Positions 25,679-32,998 of a stretch of 64,000 bases of DNA are shown one piece after another; the stretch's first letter is position 1, and each line of letters starts with the position of its first letter. Made by a program: the position numbers and the translations under genes. The DNA is from Collinsella sp. GTDB taxonomy: Bacteria > Actinomycetota > Coriobacteriia > Coriobacteriales > Coriobacteriaceae. The stretch spans positions 1 through 64,000 of the forward strand of contig JAGZWV010000004.1 in the NCBI GenBank assembly GCA_018378775.1, given 5' to 3'. The notes beneath the pieces were generated by a model, which had not been told where the DNA came from, made no database searches, and was given only the letters and a program-made list of their open reading frames with translations.

Positions 25679-26806
25679 ATGATCAATCGCAAGGCCATCG
25701 GTTATATCACCGCTAACTATTCATCGACCTACGGCAGCGTGCTGCTCAAGGACCGCCCCATCGCGTCCGTCCCGTTTTTGGGCCGCTACCGCCTGATCGA
25801 CTTTCCGCTCTCCAACATGATGAATGCCGGCATCAAAACCGTCGGCGTCGTCATGCCGGGTAACTACCGCTCGCTGATCGACCACGTGGGCTCGGGCAAG
25901 GACTGGGGTCTGGACCGCAAGAAGGGCGGCCTGTTCATGGTCCCCGGCAACGCGTACGGCACCACCAAGGGCGGCATGCGCTTCCTGCTGCGCGACATCA
26001 TCTCCAACAAGACGCTGTTCCAGCGCTCGGAAAAGCCCTATGTTGTGATGATGGGCACCAACATCATCTTTAACATGGACCTCAACACCATCATCGAGGC
26101 GCACGAGAACTCCGGCGCCCAGATGACCGTCGTGTACTGCAAGGCCACGCGCAACGTTGACGACGAGACCAAGCTCGAGATTAACGAGAACGGCCGTCTG
26201 ACGGGCGTGAGCGCCGGCGTCGTGTACGGCGATAACGCGTCCATGGACTGCTGCATCGTCAACCGCGAGACGCTGCTCGAGATTATCGACCACTACCAGG
26301 CCGCCGACTATCTGGACCTGCTCGAGGCACTCCAGGGCGACTTTGGCAACATCGACGTGTGCAGCTACGAGTACAAGGGCGAGGTCGTGGGCGTGTTTAG
26401 CGAGAAGTCGCTGTATCGCCGCAGCATGGACCTGCTCGACCAGACCGTGGCCGACCAGCTCTTCGATCCCGAGCGCCCGATCCTGACCAAGGCCCACGAC
26501 GTGCCGCCTTCGCGCTACGCGACCGGCAGCCACGCCTGCAACTCGATCATTTCGGCCGGTTGCATCATCAAGGGCACCGTGCGCAACTCGATTCTGTCGC
26601 GCGGCGTTGTGGTTGAGGAAGGCGCCTCGGTGACCAACTCGATCATCAACCAGAGCTGCGTCATCAAGAGCGGCGCTCGTGTTGAGAACGCCATCCTGGA
26701 CAAGAACAACGTGGTGCCCGTCAACACCGAGCTTCGCGGCACGCCCGAGAACATCCTGGTGCTGGGCAAGGCCCCGTTAACTTCCGATACCACCATCGCT
26801 CGTTAA
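25679..26806 (+). CDS. glgD: GlgD-type regulatory subunit of ADP-glucose pyrophosphorylase
   Basis: The 375-residue GlgC paralogue keeps FLGRYRLIDFPLSNMMNAGI and the beta-helix C-terminus, but its N-terminal loop reads ITANYSSTYGSVLLKDRP without the catalytic GGxGxRL residues. In Firmicutes such GlgD subunits are inactive alone and boost GlgC in a heterotetramer. The chosen ATG at 25679 follows AGGGGGA and lies 4 bases after the glgC stop. An upstream in-frame ATG inside glgC is less likely. Confidence 0.9.
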   Translation: MINRKAIGYITANYSSTYGSVLLKDRPIASVPFLGRYRLIDFPLSNMMNAGIKTVGVVMPGNYRSLIDHVGSGKDWGLDRKKGGLFMVPGNAYGTTKGGMRFLLRDIISNKTLFQRSEKPYVVMMGTNIIFNMDLNTIIEAHENSGAQMTVVYCKATRNVDDETKLEINENGRLTGVSAGVVYGDNASMDCCIVNRETLLEIIDHYQAADYLDLLEALQGDFGNIDVCSYEYKGEVVGVFSEKSLYRRSMDLLDQTVADQLFDPERPILTKAHDVPPSRYATGSHACNSIISAGCIIKGTVRNSILSRGVVVEEGASVTNSIINQSCVIKSGARVENAILDKNNVVPVNTELRGTPENILVLGKAPLTSDTTIAR

Positions 26807-26839
26807 CATTGGCGTCGCATAATCGCACGTAAACTGAAG

Positions 26840-26871
26840 AATAGCCGCCCGGTTAGTGCCTGGCGGCTATT
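26840..26871 (+). promoter_or_regulatory. Intercistronic hairpin between glgD and glgA
   Basis: A perfect 10-bp stem (26840-26849 with 26862-26871) and 12-base loop lie just before glgA. No T-run follows. It could be an mRNA-processing or attenuation element. Confidence 0.45.
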
Positions 26872-26896
26872 CTCGAATTGCAACATGGGAGACAAT

Positions 26897-29221
26897 ATGG
26901 CAGAAACCAGCAAAAAGATGCAGATCGTGTTTGCCTCGGCCGAGTGCGCACCGTTTGTTAAGACCGGTGGCCTGGGCGACGTGGCGGGCTCGCTGCCTGC
27001 GGCGCTTGTGCGCGCCGGCGCCGAAGTTATCGTGATGGTGCCCAAGTACGCCACCATCAAGGATGAGTACAAGGCGCAGATGGAGCACTTCTCCGACTTT
27101 TACGTGAGCCTGGGCTGGCGCAACGAGTATTGCGGGCTCGAGAAGCTCGAGCACGACGGCGTCACCTATATGTTCATCGACAACGAGCGCTACTTTGCGC
27201 GCGACTATCCGTACGGCTTCTTTGACGACGGCGAGCGCTTTGCGTTCTTCTCCAAGGCCATCACCGAGAGCCTGCAGCACCTGCCGGCCGGCTTTGAGTG
27301 CGACATCCTGCACTGCAACGACTGGCAGACGGCACTGGCGCCCGTGTTTTTGCGCGAGTTCTACCAAGGCCTGCCGCTGTACGACCGCGTCAAGACCGTG
27401 TTCTCGATCCACAACGTGGCGTTCCAGGGCCAGTTTAGCGACACCGTGATGGAGGACATCCTGGGTGTGGCGCATATTCCCGCGGCCGCCTCGCAGCTGC
27501 GTTGCGACGCCTGCAGCATCAACTACATGCTGGGCGCGCTGCGCTATGCCGACGCCATCACCACGGTAAGCCCTACCTATGCCAACGAGATCCAGACGCC
27601 CGAGTTTGGCGAGGGCCTGGACGGCGTGCTGCGCGAGCGTTCGTACGCGCTGCAGGGCATTTTGAATGGCATTGATGTGGCAGGCTTTGACCCGGCGACC
27701 GACAAGCGCATTGCCGCCAACTACACGGTTGACGACCGTGCGGGCAAGGCCGTGTGCAAGGCCAAGCTGCAGGAAGAACTGGGGCTCGAGGTTCGCGACG
27801 ACCGCCCGCTCATGGTGATGGTCACGCGCCTGACGCGCCAGAAGGGCTTGGACCTGGTTATGTACGCGCTCGACCGCATCCTGGCCGGCGGCGTTCAGGT
27901 GGCCGTGCTGGGCACCGGCGACCGCGACTACGAGGACGGCCTGCGCTACTTCCAGGACAAGTACCCCGGCACCATGGCCGCACGCATCGAGTTCGATCCT
28001 GCGCTGTCGCAGCGCATGTACGCCGCCGCCGACATGTTCCTGATGCCTTCGAAGTTTGAGCCTTGCGGCCTGTCGCAGATCATAGCCATGCGTTACGGCA
28101 CGCTGCCCATCGTGCGCGAGACCGGTGGCCTGAAGGACACTGTGATTCCGTATAACGAGTTTACCGGCGAGGGCACGGGATTCTCGTTTAGTAACTTTAA
28201 CGGCGACGAGATGGGCGACGCCGTGTTCCGCGCGGCGCGTCTGTTCTGGGATAACCGTGAGGCGTGGGATCAGCTGGTCACGCAGGCCATGAGCCAGGAC
28301 TTTAGCTGGACACGCTCGGCCGATAAGTATCTGGACCTGTACTTCTTTATGCACCCGGAGATTGAGAGGCCGGCGGCTGTTGTCGACGAGCCCGAGGCTG
28401 TTGCTGAGCCGGTGGCCGCTGAGGAGCCCAAGGCCGAGGAGAAGCCGGTTGAGGCTGAGCCCGCAAAGGCCGAGCCTGAGGTAAAGGCTGAGGTTGCTCC
28501 TGAGCCCGAGCCTGCTGCGAAGCCTGCGGCAAAGAAGACCACGACTCGCAAGACGACAGCTAAGAAGGCTACTGCGACCAAGGCGGCGGCAACCAAAACC
28601 ACCGCTACCATGACAACGACCACGCGCAAGCGCACGACCGCCGCTGCCAAGAAAGCCGCCGAAGCCGAGGCTGCTCCCGAGGTAAAGGCCAAGGTCGCTG
28701 AGGCCAAACCGGCCGCCAAGGCTCCGGCAAAGACTGCTGCCAAGAAGACAACGGCAACGAAGTCGACGACTACGACAAAGGCCGCTGCGGCCAAGGCTAC
28801 CCCGAAGAGTGCCGCAAAGCCCGCCGTCAAGGTCGAGGAGACGCCCGCCGAGTCCAAGGCGGAGGGAACCGTCGAGGCCAAGCCGGCCGCCAAGACCACC
28901 ACGCGCAAGCGCGCCACGACGACGGCCAAGAAGACCACGACCAAGGCTGCTGCTCCCAAGGCGGAGGCTAAGGTCGAGGACAAGCCCGCGGTAAAGGTCG
29001 AGCCCAAGGCAGAGGTCAAGCCTGCGGCAAAGGCCGAGCCGGCACCGAAGGCCGCCGAGGCCAAGCCTACTGCCGCCAAAGAGGAGCCCAAGGCTGAGGT
29101 AAAGGCCAAGCCCGAGCCCGCCAAGGAGGCCCCGGCCTCCCCCGCCGCTAAGACTGAGGAAAAGGCTCCGACCAAGAAGACCTCCGTCCGCAAGGCTACG
29201 GCCACCCGCAAGCGCCGTTAA
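26897..29221 (+). CDS. glgA: Glycogen synthase with a ~280-residue H1-like tail
   Basis: This 774-residue protein joins a normal GT5 glycogen synthase (residues ~1-490) to an unusually long tail. Catalytic features are ECAPFVKTGGLGDVAGSLP (ADP-glucose binding), HCNDWQTAL, SIHNVAFQGQF, and SKFEPCGLSQ with RETGGLKD. Residues ~494-774 alternate acidic Glu/Pro/Ala-rich stretches with basic TTTRK/TAKK blocks, giving a polyampholyte of pure low complexity. A typical GlgA is ~480 residues and stops where the tail begins. The ATG at 26897 is preferred because GGGAG precedes it. It elongates alpha-1,4-glucan from ADP-glucose. Confidence 0.93.
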   Translation: MAETSKKMQIVFASAECAPFVKTGGLGDVAGSLPAALVRAGAEVIVMVPKYATIKDEYKAQMEHFSDFYVSLGWRNEYCGLEKLEHDGVTYMFIDNERYFARDYPYGFFDDGERFAFFSKAITESLQHLPAGFECDILHCNDWQTALAPVFLREFYQGLPLYDRVKTVFSIHNVAFQGQFSDTVMEDILGVAHIPAAASQLRCDACSINYMLGALRYADAITTVSPTYANEIQTPEFGEGLDGVLRERSYALQGILNGIDVAGFDPATDKRIAANYTVDDRAGKAVCKAKLQEELGLEVRDDRPLMVMVTRLTRQKGLDLVMYALDRILAGGVQVAVLGTGDRDYEDGLRYFQDKYPGTMAARIEFDPALSQRMYAAADMFLMPSKFEPCGLSQIIAMRYGTLPIVRETGGLKDTVIPYNEFTGEGTGFSFSNFNGDEMGDAVFRAARLFWDNREAWDQLVTQAMSQDFSWTRSADKYLDLYFFMHPEIERPAAVVDEPEAVAEPVAAEEPKAEEKPVEAEPAKAEPEVKAEVAPEPEPAAKPAAKKTTTRKTTAKKATATKAAATKTTATMTTTTRKRTTAAAKKAAEAEAAPEVKAKVAEAKPAAKAPAKTAAKKTTATKSTTTTKAAAAKATPKSAAKPAVKVEETPAESKAEGTVEAKPAAKTTTRKRATTTAKKTTTKAAAPKAEAKVEDKPAVKVEPKAEVKPAAKAEPAPKAAEAKPTAAKEEPKAEVKAKPEPAKEAPASPAAKTEEKAPTKKTSVRKATATRKRR
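28376..29218 (+). repeat. Low-complexity Lys/Glu/Ala/Thr coding repeat (GlgA tail)
   Basis: About 281 codons of degenerate repeats, including TTTRKTTAKK, TTTTRKRTTAAAKK, TTTRKRATTTAKK and a final RKATATRKRR, are separated by acidic KAEPEVKAE-type segments. The reading frame is kept open throughout, so the tail is expressed. Confidence 0.9.
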
Positions 29222-29255
29222 TCCAGACGATCCAAAACCTCATCAAACCCTAAGC

Positions 29256-29288
29256 AAGGGGCGCTCCAACCGGGCGCCCCTTCTCTGT
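29256..29288 (+). terminator. Probable terminator of the glycogen operon
   Basis: AAGGGGCGC (29256-29264) pairs with GCGCCCCTT (29274-29282) over 9 bp with a 9-base loop, 35 bases after the glgA stop. The tail is only moderately T-rich (TTCTCTGT). Confidence 0.6.
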
Positions 29289-29295
29289 AGATAGT

Positions 29296-29376
29296 TGGTA
29301 AAACGATTTTCTAGGACAACCGTTCGCCGATGGTAAACGGATGTTGTTTATACAGCCTGTGTACAACAGATATACT
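29296..29376 (+). promoter_or_regulatory. Operators and probable promoter of the GH13 gene
   Basis: TGGTAAAAC at 29296-29304 continues into a LacI-style site (AAAACGATTTT), and TGGTAAACG follows at 29331-29339. The same half-site is clustered before glgB. A -10-like TATACT is at 29371-29376, with a weak TTTATA 18 bases upstream. The operators lie above the promoter, so activation or looping is as possible as repression. Confidence 0.6.
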
Positions 29377-29437
29377 TACATCCTGTGCGTAAAGCCCATG
29401 GCCAGCAGGCCATGATTCTATTGAACTGGACCGTACT

Positions 29438-31033
29438 ATGAGATTGATACACAACAGCCGCCTACCGCAGTTTCGCACTCCGTTTGGCGCTGTGACCACT
29501 GGCACTTCCGTTTCGCTCTCGGTGATCTTGGAGGATGCCGACCCCAACCAGGCAACGCTCACCCTGCGTACCTGGGTCGATGAGATCGGCGAGTCTCGGT
29601 ATCCCATGACGCACGAAGGCGACGGCATATTTTCCGTAGAGCTTGAGTGCACCGAGCCCTGTCTTATCTGGTACAGCTTTATCTGCAATATCGAGGGCCA
29701 GCCCGAGGTTCGCCTGGGCGCACCGCAGGGCCGCACCGGCGGCGAGGGCGTAACCTACGACTACGCCGAGGTACCGTCGTTCCAGATCACCGTCTATAAG
29801 CACCGCGACAACCGCCCCACTTGGTACGAGCGCGGCATGGTCTACCAAATCTTCCCCGATCGCTATGCTCGCGACGAGCACTGGCGCGAGCGTACGCTGG
29901 CTCAGGTCGAAAAGCCGCGCAACGGAATCCAACGCCGCATGGTCGAGGACTGGAACGAGCCGCCCGTATACGAGCGCGCCGAGGATGGCTCCATCAAGAC
30001 CTGGGACTTCTACGGCGGATCGCTCAAGGGCATCCAAGAAGACCTGCCTCGCATCGCCGAGCTGGGCTTTACGGCAATCTACCTCAACCCCATTTTTGAA
30101 GCCGCGAGCAACCACCGCTACGACACGGCCGACTACACCAAGATCGACCCGATCCTGGGCACCGAGCAGGACTTTACCGAGCTGTGTCAGGCGGCCGAGA
30201 AGCTCGGCATTTCCATTATCCTGGACGGTGTCTTCAACCATACGGGCGACGACTCCATCTATTTCAACCGCTATGGCAACTACCCCGGCGTGGGCGCGTG
30301 GCAGAGCGAGGATTCGCCGTGGCGCGATGCGTTTTATTTCCACGAGGACGGCTCGTACGACTGCTGGTGGGGCGTGGGCAATATGCCCGCCATCAATGAG
30401 AGCTCCGAGTTGGTACGCGAGCGGCTCCTGGGCAAGGACGGCGTCATTCGAAAATGGCTGCGCGCCGGCGCTCACGGCTGGCGCCTGGATGTGGCCGACG
30501 AGCTTTCCGATGACTTCCTGACCGAAATCAAAAAGGCCGTGCTCGCCGAGAAGCCCGACGCGCTGCTGCTCGGCGAGGTCTGGGAAGATGCCTCCAACAA
30601 GATCAGCTACGGTCATCTACGTCGCTATCTACAAGGCTCCGAGCTCGACTCGGCCATGGATTACCCCTTCCGCGACATGGTCATCGGCTTTTTGATGGGC
30701 TACAAAAACGCCTACCAAGCTGCCGAGGATATCGAGACCCTACGCGAGAACTATCCGCGCGAGGCATTATCCTGCGCGCTCAATCTGCTGTCGAGCCACG
30801 ACCGCCCGCGCATTATCTCGGTGCTCGGCGGTGGCCCCGACGAGTCGCAGCTGCCCGAGAGTGAGCGCAGCAAATGGCGCCTGGACGAGAACTCCATGGG
30901 CCTGGCCAAGAGCCGCTTTTGGCTGGCGACGCTCATGCAGATGACGTTCCCGGGCGTTCCCTCAATCTATTACGGTGACGAGTACGGCTTGGAGGGTCTC
31001 ACCGATCCGGGCAATCGCCGCACCACCGAGTGA
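29438..31033 (+). CDS. GH13 alpha-amylase/neopullulanase-like enzyme, C-terminally truncated
   Basis: The 531-residue protein has an N-terminal beta-sandwich (~1-125), then the GH13 barrel: MVYQIFPDRYA, TAIYLNPIFEA, LDGVFNHTG, nucleophile GWRLDVADEL, acid/base LLLGEVWED and LLSSHDRPR. It stops at YYGDEYGLEGLTDPGNRRT plus two residues, right after strand 8. The last barrel helix and most of the C-terminal domain are missing. The rest of a C-domain appears out of frame at the start of the next ORF. I infer an ancestral GH13-GH77 fusion cut by an internal deletion. All catalytic residues remain, but folding may be impaired. No strong ribosome site precedes the ATG. Confidence 0.85.
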   Translation: MRLIHNSRLPQFRTPFGAVTTGTSVSLSVILEDADPNQATLTLRTWVDEIGESRYPMTHEGDGIFSVELECTEPCLIWYSFICNIEGQPEVRLGAPQGRTGGEGVTYDYAEVPSFQITVYKHRDNRPTWYERGMVYQIFPDRYARDEHWRERTLAQVEKPRNGIQRRMVEDWNEPPVYERAEDGSIKTWDFYGGSLKGIQEDLPRIAELGFTAIYLNPIFEAASNHRYDTADYTKIDPILGTEQDFTELCQAAEKLGISIILDGVFNHTGDDSIYFNRYGNYPGVGAWQSEDSPWRDAFYFHEDGSYDCWWGVGNMPAINESSELVRERLLGKDGVIRKWLRAGAHGWRLDVADELSDDFLTEIKKAVLAEKPDALLLGEVWEDASNKISYGHLRRYLQGSELDSAMDYPFRDMVIGFLMGYKNAYQAAEDIETLRENYPREALSCALNLLSSHDRPRIISVLGGGPDESQLPESERSKWRLDENSMGLAKSRFWLATLMQMTFPGVPSIYYGDEYGLEGLTDPGNRRTTE

Positions 31034-32532
31034 CGATTCCGGCGCTCGACGAATGTGCGAGTGACGTGATCAGCGGTCACGAGTGCGAGATCCACAACGG
31101 CACGGTCACGCTCGACCTGTACCCGCTGGGTTCGTCGATCATCTATCACCACGCCGAGCAGCGCCTGCAGGAGCCGCTCGATCACGGTGCGGGTGTTGTG
31201 TGCCATATCACATCGGTGCCGACCGACGACGGCAAGCCCGGTACGATCGGCGCGCCCACGCGTCGCTTTATCGACCATCTGGCAGCCATGGGCATGCGCT
31301 ACTGGCAGGTTCTCCCCGTCAACCCCACGGACTTCTTCCGCTCCCCTTACGCCGGTCCTTCGGCCTTTGCAGGCAATATCGACCTGCTACCCGAGAGCCA
31401 CGAGGAGCTGGCAGCCGACTTTGAGACCTGGAAGGCCCGCGGCGGCGAGGATGCCGATCCGCTGTACACCGCGTTTAAACATCGCAATGCCGATTGGCTC
31501 GAGAAGTACTGCGTCTACATGGCCGTTAAGAAGTACTTTGAGGGCGAGTCGCGCCACGATTGGCCGGCCGATGTCGCACGCTACAACGAGCATCTGATCG
31601 ACGACAAGCGTTTCCACAACGAGGCCGAGCTTCAGGCGTACATGCAGTACCGCTTTGACCTGGCTTGGTGCGAGCTCATGAACTATGCGCACAAGAAGGG
31701 CATCGAGGTCATCGGCGATATTCCTATGTACGTGTCCGACGATTCGGCAGACGCGTGGAGCGAACCCGAGAACTTCTGGCTGTCCGATACCGGCAAAGCA
31801 ATCGAGATTTCCGGCGCGCCACCCGACAACTTTGCGCCCGAGGGCCAGGTGTGGGGCAACCCGACATTCCGCTGGGACCACATGAAGCAGAACGGCTATA
31901 CCTGGTGGATGGATCGCCTGCGCCGCGCGTTCTCGCTCTACGACCGCGTGCGTCTGGACCACTTCCTGGGATTCCACAGCTATTACAGCATTCCCGCGGG
32001 CAAGGCATGCGCCGACGGCCGCTGGCTAGCGGGCCCGGGCAAGGACCTGTTCCAGACCGCCTACGACGAGCTTGGTCCGCTCAACTTTATCGCCGAGGAC
32101 CTGGGCTATTTGACGCCCGGTGTTCGCGCCATGGCCTCGACCTGTGGTTTCCCCGGCATGGACGTGCTGGAGTTTAGCGACTACGACGTTCGTTGCGGTG
32201 TGCATCCCACGCCCGGCAAGATTCTGTACACCTCGACGCACGATACGTCGACGCTGGCCGGTTGGTGCACCCGTACCTTTGCGGGCGGCGATGAACCGAG
32301 CGGTGTTGAGGTGGCGGCCAAGCTGATGAGCGACGCGCTGGCAAGCGACGCTCCCCTGGTGATGATGCCGCTGCAGGATGTCCTGGGGCTTGGCGACGAC
32401 GCGCGAATGAACGTTCCGGGCGTGGCCACGGGCAACTGGACCTGGCAGGCTGACGAGGCGGACATTGCAGCCGCCGAGAACAAAACCGCACAGCTCCTGC
32501 GCAACACCCATAGATTCTGGGGCGAAGCGTGA
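31030..32532 (+). CDS. malQ: 4-alpha-glucanotransferase (GH77) with an N-terminal amylase C-domain stub
   Basis: Residues ~1-45 (TIPALDECASDVISG, VTLDLYPLGSSIIYHH) look like the C-terminal beta-domain of a GH13 amylase. MalQ proper then begins at GAGVVCHITSVP. GH77 motifs are VNPTDFFRSPY, GDIPMYVSDDSADAW, nucleophile VRLDHFLGFHSYYSIP, acid/base FIAEDLGYLTPGV and STHDTSTLAGW. It transfers malto-oligosaccharide segments between chains. The GTG at 31030 overlaps the upstream TGA (GTGA) without a visible ribosome site. The ORF may be reached by coupling, or be the downstream half of a broken fusion. The GH77 domain itself is complete. Confidence 0.88.
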   Translation: MTIPALDECASDVISGHECEIHNGTVTLDLYPLGSSIIYHHAEQRLQEPLDHGAGVVCHITSVPTDDGKPGTIGAPTRRFIDHLAAMGMRYWQVLPVNPTDFFRSPYAGPSAFAGNIDLLPESHEELAADFETWKARGGEDADPLYTAFKHRNADWLEKYCVYMAVKKYFEGESRHDWPADVARYNEHLIDDKRFHNEAELQAYMQYRFDLAWCELMNYAHKKGIEVIGDIPMYVSDDSADAWSEPENFWLSDTGKAIEISGAPPDNFAPEGQVWGNPTFRWDHMKQNGYTWWMDRLRRAFSLYDRVRLDHFLGFHSYYSIPAGKACADGRWLAGPGKDLFQTAYDELGPLNFIAEDLGYLTPGVRAMASTCGFPGMDVLEFSDYDVRCGVHPTPGKILYTSTHDTSTLAGWCTRTFAGGDEPSGVEVAAKLMSDALASDAPLVMMPLQDVLGLGDDARMNVPGVATGNWTWQADEADIAAAENKTAQLLRNTHRFWGEA

Positions 32533-32576
32533 TAAAACCCCCGATATAGGGTACAGTTACAGATGTTTGAATTTTT

Positions 32577-32598
32577 GCGGGCAGAGTAATCTGCCCGC
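32577..32598 (+). terminator. Hairpin after malQ
   Basis: GCGGGCAGA pairs with TCTGCCCGC over 9 bp with a GTAA loop and runs into CTTTGTG. It lies 22 bp before the FmdB-family start, so it may be a partial terminator or attenuator. Confidence 0.5.
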
Positions 32599-32620
32599 TT
32601 TGTGCTGAAAAGGAAGTATT

Positions 32621-32857
32621 ATGGCGCGCTACGATTACAAGTGCTCGAGCTGCGGCAACGTGTTTGAGGTTGAGCATCCCATGTCCGAGACTCCCGAGGT
32701 CGTGTGCCCCAGCTGCGGTGCCCCGGCGGCCAAGACGTTCTCGGCCAGCGGCATTAAATTTGAGGGCAGCGGCTTCTACAACACCGACCAGCGCAGTGGC
32801 GGTTCTAGCACCAACGCCACCAGCGGCTGCTGCGCCAACTGCCCACATAGCCACTAG
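32621..32857 (+). CDS. FmdB-family zinc-ribbon protein
   Basis: The 78-residue protein has the FmdB/CxxC_CxxC_SSSS signature: ARYDYKCSSCGNVFEV, then VVCPSCGAPAAKTFS, a Gly/Ser-rich stretch and a Cys/His-rich end (CCANCPHSH). AAGGAAG precedes the ATG. These small proteins are widespread and of unsettled role, possibly regulatory. It is followed by a clear terminator. Confidence 0.85.
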   Translation: MARYDYKCSSCGNVFEVEHPMSETPEVVCPSCGAPAAKTFSASGIKFEGSGFYNTDQRSGGSSTNATSGCCANCPHSH

Positions 32858-32866
32858 GAACCAAAC

Positions 32867-32904
32867 AGCCCCGCGACCGACACCGATCGCGGGGCTTATT
32901 CTTT
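32867..32904 (+). terminator. Rho-independent terminator after the FmdB-family gene
   Basis: AGCCCCGCGA (32867-32876) pairs with TCGCGGGGCT (32887-32896), a perfect 10-bp stem, followed by TATTCTTT. It separates the plus-strand operon from the converging rsmB gene. Confidence 0.8.
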
Positions 32905-32925
32905 AGCTAACCAGGTTTCCTTATG

Positions 32926-32992
32926 AGTTGCGGTGAAATAAAGACTGTTTGGCGGTTAGAAGCCGATATTCAATCCCTATTTCACCGCAACT
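32926..32992. repeat. Dispersed inverted-repeat element, copy A
   Basis: The 15-bp arms 32926-32940 and 32978-32992 are perfect inverted repeats around a 37-bp core. A second, diverged copy in the opposite orientation lies at 49166-49234. The core segments also align (GGATTG/GGACTG..AATAT and ACAG ends), so these are copies of one mobile-like element (MITE/REP type). Confidence 0.8.
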
Positions 32993-32998
32993 TAGTAG

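Noticed and set aside
28270..29211. Minus-strand hydrophobic Ala/Val-rich open frame opposite the GlgA tail
   Set aside because: It is the complement of Lys/Ala/Thr codon repeats. The plus frame is continuous with glgA and much better supported.
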